Positions 1 to 5,130 of a stretch of DNA of 5,841 nucleotides are shown piece by piece. The stretch comes from Solirubrobacteraceae bacterium (GTDB lineage: Bacteria; Actinomycetota; Thermoleophilia; Solirubrobacterales; Solirubrobacteraceae). The position numbers and the translations under genes are program-made. The notes beneath the pieces are model-generated. The model searched no databases. It had not been told where the DNA came from and saw nothing but the letters and a program-made list of their open reading frames with translations. The stretch is from NCBI GenBank assembly GCA_030038955.1, contig JASHQV010000294.1, positions 1 to 5,841 on the forward strand. Direction: 5' to 3'. Every line of letters starts with the position of its first letter. Within the stretch, counting starts at the first letter, position 1.

Positions 1-317
1 TCCTGGTAGACCGTGTCGATCCCGTGTGCGCGGGCGTCGTCGACGCTCTTCGGCTCGTAGCTCTCGCCTTTCAGCCACATCGAGCCGCTGTCGGCTTTGT
101 GGAAGCCGCAGATGCACTTGATCAGCGTCGTCTTGCCGGCGCCGTTGTCGCCGAGCAGCCCCAGCACCTCGCCCTTGCGCAGGTGCAGGTTGACGTCGCG
201 CAATGCGACGACCGGCCCGAACCGCTTGGCGATGTGCTCGACGCGGAGGACGTCGTCTTCGGCGCTCTGCGGGCCGATGATCTTCTCGCCGGCGAACGCC
301 GGCTGATGCTCAGGCAC
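1..317 (-). CDS. Sugar ABC transporter ATP-binding protein (FrcA-like), partial, C-terminus missing
   Basis: This is the first 105 residues of an ABC ATPase that would power import through the adjacent permease from the cytoplasmic face. Seen: a GTG start at 317 with GAGGT six bases upstream (324-328), a beta-strand and aromatic region around residues 26-37 (RVEHIAKRFGPV), Walker A GDNGAGKTT at residues 56-64, and the Q-loop at TVYQ, residues 102-105, after which the window ends. The signature motif, Walker B and H-loop lie outside. The start overlaps the permease stop by 8 bases, so the two are translationally coupled. Known: CUT2 ATPases are either double-domain (XylG/RbsA, about 500 residues) or single-domain (FrcA, about 260). 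Inference: the TVYQ(D/E) Q-loop context and the roughly 24-residue leader look more like the single-domain FrcA type. The sugar cannot be read from the ATPase. Confidence 0.93.
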   Translation of the reverse strand, partial: MPEHQPAFAGEKIIGPQSAEDDVLRVEHIAKRFGPVVALRDVNLHLRKGEVLGLLGDNGAGKTTLIKCICGFHKADSGSMWLKGESYEPKSVDDARAHGIDTVYQ

Positions 318-1365
318 GGCCGGACCTCAGGCGCACGCGGCGCACGAATACGTTGATCGTCATCGCGATGATCACCGCGATCCCCAGCCACAGGAACAGG
401 TAGTCGGAGGGGACGCTCTTCAGCGTCAGGCCATCCTCGAGGACGCCGACGAACACCGCGCCGATCAGCGCGCCGACGACGGTTCCCTCGCCGCCGGTCA
501 TCAGCGTGCCGCCGATGATCACCGCCGCCACCGCGTACAGCAGGTCCTGGTTGGAGCCGGACGGGTCGGGCGACATGCTGGACGTGCGGACCGCCTCCAG
601 GAGGCCGGCGAAGCCGGCGGTCACCGCGCACAGGATGAAGTTGCGCAGGACCACGAGGCGGGTGCGGATCCCGGCCTCGGCGGCGCCCAGGCGGTTGCCC
701 CCGATCACCACCGTGTAGATGCCCCAGCGGGTGAGCGACAGCACGACCTGCAGCACGAGCACGATTCCGACCGCCCAGATCAGCTCGGAGTAGGTGCCCG
801 CGCCGAACACCTGGGCAAACGTGTTGACCGTGATCACGTTGGTGCCGGGCGTGCTGATCTGCTCGGAGTGAGAGATGATCAGCGTCAGCCCGTCGAGGAA
901 GAACAGCATCGCGATCGTGGACACGAACGAGGCGATCCCGACGTAGGCGGTGAAGAACCCGTTGACCGCGCCGACGATGCCGGCGACGACCAGCGACAGG
1001 ATCAGGCTCGGCAGCAGGGGGATCCCGGCCTTCGTGAACTCCCAGTAGACGAACGGCACGAACAGGTAGCTTGCGCCGATCGACAGGTCGATCTCGCCGA
1101 GCGTCATCACGAACACCTCGCCGGCGGCCATGATCGCCAGGTAGCACATGTACGGCAGGAACGACTTGAAGTTGCTGCCTGTGAAGAACTGCGGCGTGGT
1201 CGCGCCGAAGTAGACGATCGTGATGATCGTCACCACGATGATGCTGCCTTCGCGCAGCGTCAGGAAGCGCTTGACTCCGTCCGGCACGCGAAAGCCCGGC
1301 GTTCGCTCGGAGGTCGGGGGCTGCGAGCTGGTGCTCGGCGGCTCCGACTTCGAGGCTACAGCCAT
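310..1365 (-). CDS. Sugar ABC transporter permease, RbsC/FrcC/XylH-like (BPD_transp_2 family)
   Basis: A 351-residue inner-membrane permease that forms the channel of a CUT2 monosaccharide importer, probably as a homodimer. Seen: a cytoplasmic Ser/Pro-rich N-terminus of about 40 residues, then many hydrophobic segments (about 41-57, 71-90, 98-108, 119-140, 144-164, 194-210, 237-256, 276-288, 295-310, 322-341). The family hallmark GEIDLSIGA is at residues 90-98 (usual form GGIDLSVG). The conserved loop IIGGTLMTGGEGTVVGALIG is at 283-302, and a basic C-terminus RRVRLRSGR follows. Length is normal for the family. The ATG at 1365 is the only sensible start, yet no good Shine-Dalgarno is seen upstream, and a stable hairpin ends 19 bases before it. 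This may lower permease synthesis relative to the binding protein. It follows the binding-protein gene by 81 bases and overlaps the ATPase start. Substrate is not deducible from the sequence; a pentose is inferred from the neighbouring kinase. Confidence 0.95.
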   Translation of the reverse strand: MAVASKSEPPSTSSQPPTSERTPGFRVPDGVKRFLTLREGSIIVVTIITIVYFGATTPQFFTGSNFKSFLPYMCYLAIMAAGEVFVMTLGEIDLSIGASYLFVPFVYWEFTKAGIPLLPSLILSLVVAGIVGAVNGFFTAYVGIASFVSTIAMLFFLDGLTLIISHSEQISTPGTNVITVNTFAQVFGAGTYSELIWAVGIVLVLQVVLSLTRWGIYTVVIGGNRLGAAEAGIRTRLVVLRNFILCAVTAGFAGLLEAVRTSSMSPDPSGSNQDLLYAVAAVIIGGTLMTGGEGTVVGALIGAVFVGVLEDGLTLKSVPSDYLFLWLGIAVIIAMTINVFVRRVRLRSGRA

Positions 1366-1384
1366 CGTGAAACCGTAGCGGGTC

Positions 1385-1424
1385 GACTACGCGCGCGCCA
1401 TGCCTGCCAGGCGCGCGCGTAGTC
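1385..1424 (-). promoter_or_regulatory. Perfect 15-bp intercistronic hairpin between binding protein and permease
   Basis: Seen: arm GACTACGCGCGCGCC at 1385-1399 and its exact reverse complement at 1410-1424, with a 10-base loop (1400-1409). In the minus-strand transcript it begins 22 bases after the binding-protein stop and ends 19 bases before the permease ATG. No U-run follows, so it is not a canonical intrinsic terminator. Known: in operons such as malEFG, stem-loops after the binding-protein gene block 3' exonucleases and give the binding protein a large mRNA excess. Inference: the same role here, perhaps with partial termination or hindrance of ribosome access to the permease start. Confidence 0.8.
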
Positions 1425-1446
1425 TGTCCGTGCCCGTGTCAGCCGA

Positions 1447-2583
1447 TCACGCCTTCTGGACGCCCGGCTTGGTGCCGGTGCCCTCGTACTCGCTCTTGGT
1501 GGAGCTGTACGGGGTGACCGTCGTCTTGTTGAGGAACTTCAGGCCGGTGTCGACATCGGCGATGCCGCTCAGGTGGTCCGAGGCGTTGTAGAGGTAGAGC
1601 TCGAGGATCGGCAGGAACCCCTGCAGATAGGGCTGCTGGTCGATCGTGAACTCGATGTAGCCGTCGTGCAGGAGCTGCTCGGTGATCGGCGTCAGGTCGA
1701 AGCCACCGCCAACCCAGCCCTTCGCCTTCAGGCCCTGCTTCTCGATCGTCTGAGCGAGGCCCTGGGTCGAGCCCGCGTCGACCGCGAACATGCCCTTGGC
1801 GGTCGGATGGCCGGTCGCCCATGCGCTGATCACGGTCAGCTCAGCCGGGACCGCGGCGCCGGTCGCGACCACGCTGGAGGTGATGTTCGGGTGGCTCTTC
1901 AGGGTGTCCAGGGCGCCGTTGATCCGTGGCTGGATGTTGGCCGCGCCCGGGGTCGCGATGAACAGCGCGATGTGGCCGCCGCCCGGCAGTAGCGCGGCGA
2001 TGTGCTGGCCCTCCTCCTGGCCGGCCAGATACAGGTCCTGGCCGATGTAGGCGAGACGGCCGGTCGCGGGCTCGTCGGCGTTGTAGGAGACGACCGGGAT
2101 CCCAGCGGCGAGCGCCGCCTGGACCGGCTTGGTGAACGCGGTCGGCGAGATCAGCGAGGTCGCGATCCCGTCTACCTTGGCGGTGACCGCGCTGTTGATC
2201 GCGTTGACCATCTCGGCCACGTTGCTGGTGGCCGAGCCCGTCCACGTGTAGGAGCAGCCGAGCAGCTTGCAGGCATCGGCCGCGCCGCTCTGGGTCGGGG
2301 TGAAGAACACGTTGGTCGTCACGTGGTTGACCATCGTGAAGTGGTATTTGGCACTGACGCCGAAGATCGACGAGGCCGCGCTGCTCGTCGTGGCCGCCTT
2401 GCTGGTGCTGGGGCTCGACGAGCCGCAGGCCTCCAGCGCCACCGCCGCGATTCCGGCGGCGCCGCCGGTCAGCGCGGCGCGGCGTGTGATCTGGCGCAGC
2501 TTCTTGGCGGGCGAGTCGTCCTGCTTGCGCTCATCCCACTCGAGACGCTCGATCGCGTCATCGACGATGTCGTGCTCAGACAT
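1447..2583 (-). CDS. Sugar-binding lipoprotein of an ABC importer (Peripla_BP_4 / RbsB-like)
   Basis: A 378-residue extracytoplasmic solute-binding protein that captures the sugar and delivers it to the permease. The ATG at 2583 is chosen because GAGGAGGA lies seven bases upstream; an in-frame ATG at 2688 would add 35 unlikely residues. Seen: an acidic cytoplasmic leader of about 30 residues, a twin-arginine motif TRRAALT (R34, R35), a hydrophobic stretch at 38-50, and a lipobox-like LEAC with C53, where Glu at -2 is unusual. A Ser/Thr/Ala linker (54-72) follows, then the type I binding fold from about 78. Characteristic segments are NAINSAVTAKVDGIATS (127-143), AGIPVVSYNADEP (160-172) and the C-lobe GFDLTPIT...FTIDQQPYLQGFLP (294-325). 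C105 and C110 could form a disulfide. It is probably Tat-exported and lipid-anchored to the membrane. It is first in the transport operon, ahead of permease and ATPase. Family assignment is firm; ligand is inferred only from context (xylose or another monosaccharide). Confidence 0.95.
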   Translation of the reverse strand: MSEHDIVDDAIERLEWDERKQDDSPAKKLRQITRRAALTGGAAGIAAVALEACGSSSPSTSKAATTSSAASSIFGVSAKYHFTMVNHVTTNVFFTPTQSGAADACKLLGCSYTWTGSATSNVAEMVNAINSAVTAKVDGIATSLISPTAFTKPVQAALAAGIPVVSYNADEPATGRLAYIGQDLYLAGQEEGQHIAALLPGGGHIALFIATPGAANIQPRINGALDTLKSHPNITSSVVATGAAVPAELTVISAWATGHPTAKGMFAVDAGSTQGLAQTIEKQGLKAKGWVGGGFDLTPITEQLLHDGYIEFTIDQQPYLQGFLPILELYLYNASDHLSGIADVDTGLKFLNKTTVTPYSSTKSEYEGTGTKPGVQKA

Positions 2584-2590
2584 GTGATGC

Positions 2591-2598
2591 TCCTCCTC
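2591..2598 (-). promoter_or_regulatory. Strong ribosome binding site of the binding-protein gene
   Basis: On the minus strand it reads GAGGAGGA, with seven bases between it and the ATG at 2583. It decides the start: the longer in-frame reading from 2688 has no comparable site. It is much stronger than the sites of the permease or kinase, fitting a need for excess binding protein. Confidence 0.9.
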
Positions 2599-2681
2599 AG
2601 TAGATGGATGCTGCTGGATGCCGGACGGCCACGCACTTTCCTCGGTCACGCGCCCTCGTAGAAGCTCGTGCGAGCCGGCCC

Positions 2682-2724
2682 TGAGCAAGCTTGCGCGAGG
2701 TTGATCGCCAGATCCTCTTGCTCA
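2682..2724 (-). other. Stem-loop in the probable leader of the transport operon
   Basis: Seen: TGAGCAAG at 2682-2689 and its exact reverse complement CTTGCTCA at 2717-2724, enclosing 27 bases. The interior holds a smaller GAGG/CCTC pairing (2697-2700 with 2714-2717) around two GATC tetramers, so the minus-strand RNA could fold into a two-tier hairpin. It lies about 100 bases before the binding-protein start. No U-run follows and I do not recognise a known riboswitch class. The function is unknown; a chance fold in GC-rich DNA is possible. Confidence 0.4.
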
Positions 2725-2849
2725 TGCGTCCGCCCGGCGTCCGTAGTTTCCCCTAACCGTGCCGTCGCCGAACCACTACGCAAAGGTATGTCCACGCCGC
2801 GATGTCGTCCTCTCCTGCAGCTCAGCACGTCCTCTCTCAAGCGAGCGCA

Positions 2850-2863
2850 TGTTAGCGATCACA
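2850..2863. promoter_or_regulatory. LacI-family operator-like site upstream of the transport operon
   Basis: Seen: TGTTAGCGATCACA, an imperfect palindrome centred on CpG (2856/2857) whose half-sites TGTTAGC and TGTGATC agree at 5 of 7 positions. It shares 10 of 14 positions with the site at 4015-4028, and both are preceded by A. It matches the palindrome TGTTAGCGCTAACA, a form I recall for LacI-family sugar repressors, at 12 of 14 positions. The regulator encoded next door has the hinge-helix leucine that intercalates at a central CpG in this family. Inference: binding here represses the importer genes, relieved by the sugar or a derivative. Confidence 0.6.
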
Positions 2864-2886
2864 CCTGGTGGGTCCATTGTGATCGC
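2855..2886. repeat. 9-bp inverted repeat downstream of the regulator gene, overlapping the operator-like site
   Basis: Seen: GCGATCACA at 2855-2863 and its exact reverse complement TGTGATCGC at 2878-2886, separated by 14 bases. It starts 38 bases past the regulator stop in the transcript direction. No U-run follows on either side. Two readings are possible: a weak terminator for the regulator transcript, or a second operator half-site (TGTGATC at 2878-2884, centre 28 bp from the first site) allowing two repressor dimers to bind. Confidence 0.45.
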
Positions 2887-2924
2887 GTTATGACCGCCGG
2901 CGTGGCCACGGTGCTGGCGCGTAA

Positions 2925-3941
2925 CTACCGTGCGACCGCTGTGCCGGCGGGGAATCGCGGCGCGACCGCGGTGCTGGCGCGGATCACCAGCTCGGTCGGT
3001 ACGCGCGAGTCGGCGACGACCCGGTCGCCGGTCTCGATCGAACGGACGAGCGCGAGCAGGCTGCGGCTGCCAACCTCGATGAAGTCCTGGCGCACAGTCG
3101 TCAGTGACGGCGTGAAGAACGGCGCCTCGGGAATGTCGTCGAAGCCGACGACGCTGACCTGCTCCGGCACGGCACGGCCGGCCTCGTGCATCGCCCGCAG
3201 CACGCCGAGCGCCATCTGGTCGTTGGCGGCGAACACGGCGGTCACGTCGCGGTCGGCAGCCAGCCGCCGGCCGAGGTCGTAGCCCGACCGCGCCGTCCAG
3301 TCGCCGACGAGCAGCGGTGGGGGAACGCTCCTGGCCGACTCGAGCGTCGCGCGCCAGCCGTCGATCCGCTCTTGCGTCTCGAGCCAGTCCGACGGTCCCG
3401 AGATGTGCCACACGGTCTGGTGGCCGAGATCGAGCAGATGCCGCGTGGCGCTGACCGCGCCCGCGTATTGGTCGACCGCGACCACCGACAGCACGTCGGC
3501 CGGTCCAGCCTCGGCCGCCACCAGTGGGACGTCGCTCGGGGTTCGGCGCACCGCGTCGGCGGACTCCAGGTCCGGCGCGATCACGAGGATCCCGTCGACG
3601 CCGCGGACGCGGAGGCGCTCGATCGCGTCGGACACGGAAGCGCGATTGAGCGCCTTGAGGCTCGCAACCATCATCAGATAGCCCTCCTCGTGCGCGGCTC
3701 GCTCGATCCCGAACAGCACCGACGCAGGGCCGTACAGGGTCGTGTCGAAGCCGACCACGCCGAGCATCTTCGTCCTGCCGGTGGCGAGCGCGCGGGCGAT
3801 CGAGTTCGGGCGGTAGCCGAGCTCGCGCATCGCCGCGATTACGCGCTGGCGCGTCTCGGGCCGCACGCGGGGGCTGCCGTTGAGCACGCGCGAGACCGTC
3901 TGGTGTGAGACACCGGCGAGCCGCCCGACGTCGGACATCAC
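2925..3941 (-). CDS. LacI-family transcriptional repressor of the sugar locus
   Basis: A 338-residue LacI/GalR-type regulator of normal length. Seen: an N-terminal helix-turn-helix with DVGRLAGVSHQTVSRVLNGS (residues 4-23), recognition helix HQTVSRVLN, and hinge helix PNSIARALATGRT (45-57) carrying L52, the family's minor-groove intercalating leucine. The periplasmic-binding-protein-like sensor domain starts at about LGVVGF (60-65), with FAANDQMALGVLRAM near 241-255 and the classic VSVVGFDDIP...SLTTVRQD near 264-288. The start is GTG at 3941 or ATG at 3938; AGGG upstream is 5 or 8 bases away respectively, so ATG is at least as likely. It is divergent from the isomerase and upstream of the importer genes. 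Two operator-like sites flank it, suggesting control of both arms and autoregulation. The effector is not deducible; a pentose or its ketose is the natural guess. Confidence 0.95.
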   Translation of the reverse strand: MMSDVGRLAGVSHQTVSRVLNGSPRVRPETRQRVIAAMRELGYRPNSIARALATGRTKMLGVVGFDTTLYGPASVLFGIERAAHEEGYLMMVASLKALNRASVSDAIERLRVRGVDGILVIAPDLESADAVRRTPSDVPLVAAEAGPADVLSVVAVDQYAGAVSATRHLLDLGHQTVWHISGPSDWLETQERIDGWRATLESARSVPPPLLVGDWTARSGYDLGRRLAADRDVTAVFAANDQMALGVLRAMHEAGRAVPEQVSVVGFDDIPEAPFFTPSLTTVRQDFIEVGSRSLLALVRSIETGDRVVADSRVPTELVIRASTAVAPRFPAGTAVAR

Positions 3942-3988
3942 CGGTGCCCTGTTCGCCCCTCGACCCCTCGTGTCGTCTTGGAGAACTA

Positions 3989-4018
3989 TTGGAAACCTCT
4001 CCTGCGCGCTGCGATGTT
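3989..4018 (+). promoter_or_regulatory. Candidate promoter for the isomerase-kinase operon
   Basis: Seen: TTGGAA at 3989-3994 (4 of 6 to TTGACA), an 18-base spacer, and GATGTT at 4013-4018 (3 of 6 to TATAAT). The -10-like element overlaps the operator-like site at 4015-4028, the usual geometry for steric repression. The match is only moderate and actinobacterial promoters are hard to call by eye. No equally good promoter was found for the regulator on the other strand. Confidence 0.35.
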
Positions 4019-4036
4019 ACCGCTAACGCGCAGCGC
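4006..4036. repeat. Outer palindrome enclosing the divergent operator-like site
   Basis: Seen: GCGCTGCG at 4006-4013 and its exact reverse complement CGCAGCGC at 4029-4036, flanking the 15 bases that contain the operator-like site. The outer dyad is centred at 4021 and the inner one at 4021.5, so they are almost concentric. It could extend the protein-binding site, form a cruciform, or fold in RNA read through the region. Confidence 0.7.
4015..4028. promoter_or_regulatory. LacI-family operator-like site in the divergent regulator/isomerase gap
   Basis: Seen: TGTTACCGCTAACG, with GTTA and TAAC arms around a central CpG (4021/4022). It matches TGTTAGCGCTAACA at 12 of 14 positions and the site at 2850-2863 at 10 of 14. 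It lies 63 bases before the isomerase ATG and 74 bases from the regulator start, so one bound repressor could control both directions. Known: LacI-family repressors commonly bind such sites between themselves and their targets. Confidence 0.65.
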
Positions 4037-4080
4037 CTCATGGGAGTTACGATTGCCGCTTCCGGCGACTTGCTCAACAG

Positions 4081-4087
4081 AGGGAAG
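4081..4087 (+). promoter_or_regulatory. Ribosome binding site that fixes the isomerase start
   Basis: AGGGAAG, with AGGG at 4081-4084 six bases before the ATG at 4091. The reading frame stays open back to 3905, but that 62-codon extension would run through the operator-like site and into the regulator gene, and its residues resemble no isomerase N-terminus. Confidence 0.75.
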
Positions 4088-4090
4088 CAG

Positions 4091-5095
4091 ATGAAGACCA
4101 GCCTCGGCATCTGGGCCTTCGGGCCGATGATCACCCGCTTCGTCCCCGGCGGCTACCAGCCGTCGCACGACTACCAGTCGGAGCCGGTCGCGGCGAAGGT
4201 CACCCGCGCGGTGGAGGGGCTGGGCGAGCTGATCGACGGCTACGAGTTCCACTATCCAGCTGAGCTCTCGCGGGACAACCTCGACGAGGTGCGCGCGGCG
4301 CTCGGCGAGCACGACGTCTACGCGCTCGCCACCGGCCTGCATCTGGACCCGCGGTTCGGCCGCGGCGGCCTCGTCAACCCGGACCCGGCGGTGCGCGGCG
4401 AGGCGCGGCGGATCACCCGTGAGGCGGCCGAGCTGGCCGGCGAGCTGGGCGCGCAGCTGATCATCTGGCCCGGGATCGAGGGCTACAACTACCCATTTCA
4501 AACTCCGTACGCCGAGTCGTGGAGGTGGTTGATCGAGGGGATGGCGGAGGCCGCCGAGGTCTGCGGCCGTCACGGGGTCAAGCTGCTGCTCGAGCACAAG
4601 AACTCCGAGCCGGCGATGAAGATCCTGATGCGCAACATCGGCATGTGCATGTTCGTCGCGCACAAGCTCCGGGCCGACGGGCTCGACAACGTGCAGATCA
4701 ACATGGACTGGCAGCACCTGATCATGAACGGCGAGCACCTGCCCGAGTACGCGGCGCTGCTGCACTCCGAGGGGCTGCTCGGGCACATGCATGCGAACTC
4801 GGGGTGGGGCACGTTCGACGACGACAACATGGTCGGCGCGACCGCCTTCATCGAGACGATCGAGCTGGCGCTGGAGCTGCGGCGCTGCGGCTACGGCGAG
4901 CACGGCGAGCGGCTCGGCTTCGACCTGTACCCGTACACCGAGGATCAGGTGACGGCCGTGCGGCGCTCGTTGGAGCAGTGGCGCTTCATCGATGGGATCG
5001 CCGCCCGGATCGACGATGCCGCCCTGCGTGAGGCCCAGCAGGCGAAGGACGCGGCCCGCGCCTACGAGCTGGTGTACGCGGCACTGGGCGCGTGA
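4091..5095 (+). CDS. TIM-barrel sugar isomerase, xylose/L-rhamnose isomerase-like
   Basis: A 334-residue cytoplasmic TIM-barrel protein, probably a divalent-metal aldose-ketose isomerase producing the ketose for the kinase that follows. Seen: N-terminal MKTSLGIWAFG, FHYPAEL at 53-59, LIIWPGIEGYNYPFQ at 123-137, LLLEHKNSEPAMK at 165-177, INMDWQH at 203-209, GHMHANSGWGTFDDDN at 231-246, and LGFDLYPYTED at 275-285. By eye these align with the metal sites of XylA and L-rhamnose isomerase: E168, D206, H234 and D278 for one metal, H209, D243 and D245 (with D206) for the other, and K170 as the Lys after the first Glu. D206 and H234 replace the Glu and Asp of XylA and match the rhamnose-isomerase pattern, recalled from memory. 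It is shorter than XylA (about 390-440) and L-rhamnose isomerase (about 420-430). The isomerase class is fairly sure; the substrate (D-xylose, D-lyxose, D-ribose, L-sugars) is not. An epimerase is a less likely alternative. Confidence 0.85.
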   Translation: MKTSLGIWAFGPMITRFVPGGYQPSHDYQSEPVAAKVTRAVEGLGELIDGYEFHYPAELSRDNLDEVRAALGEHDVYALATGLHLDPRFGRGGLVNPDPAVRGEARRITREAAELAGELGAQLIIWPGIEGYNYPFQTPYAESWRWLIEGMAEAAEVCGRHGVKLLLEHKNSEPAMKILMRNIGMCMFVAHKLRADGLDNVQINMDWQHLIMNGEHLPEYAALLHSEGLLGHMHANSGWGTFDDDNMVGATAFIETIELALELRRCGYGEHGERLGFDLYPYTEDQVTAVRRSLEQWRFIDGIAARIDDAALREAQQAKDAARAYELVYAALGA

Positions 5096-5130
5096 GCGGC
5101 GGGGACGTCCGGAGCGGCGGGATCTGACAG

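Larger units (their letters stand above)
2584..2849 (-). other. Gene-free region upstream of the binding protein; probable promoter and leader
   Basis: No convincing gene was found between the binding-protein start and the upstream operator-like site. Short ORFs in this stretch (64 aa at 2840-2646; 42 aa at 2725-2597) have Arg-rich, low-complexity products with no recognisable family or strong ribosome site. No convincing -35/-10 pair could be assigned on the minus strand. The stretch contains a stem (2682-2689 with 2717-2724), a small GCTCG/CGAGC hairpin near 2664-2675, and the strong ribosome site at 2591-2598. The transport operon very likely starts in or just upstream of this stretch, but the transcription start cannot be placed. 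Confidence 0.5.

Noticed and set aside
122..1147. Minus-strand open frame of 341 codons spanning permease and ATPase
   Set aside because: Its product is Arg/Pro/Gly/His-rich in the wrong frame; the permease frame has proper membrane segments and the ATPase frame has Walker A.
1385..1424. Intrinsic terminator reading of the hairpin
   Set aside because: No U-run follows the stem on the minus-strand transcript, and permease and ATPase must be transcribed from upstream because no other promoter is evident.
2584..2688. N-terminal extension of the binding protein from 2688
   Set aside because: It would translate through the strong ribosome site and add residues before the signal region; the ATG at 2583 is clearly better.
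2597..2725. Possible 42-residue leader peptide whose stop overlaps the binding-protein ribosome site
   Set aside because: The product is Arg/Ala/Ser-rich, the upstream ribosome site is weak, and there is no codon-bias support; coupling to the binding protein would be attractive but cannot be supported.
2646..2840. Possible 64-residue minus-strand small gene
   Set aside because: No ribosome site, no recognisable features, and it lies in what looks like a promoter and leader region.
3905..4090. N-terminal extension of the isomerase from an ATG at 3905
   Set aside because: It would run through the operator-like site and overlap the regulator start; the ATG at 4091 has a ribosome site and gives a normal barrel N-terminus.
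2776..4134. Long minus-strand open frame of 452 codons overlapping the regulator
   Set aside because: It is Arg-rich with no family motif and lies out of frame over a clear LacI-family gene; typical of GC-rich shadow frames.
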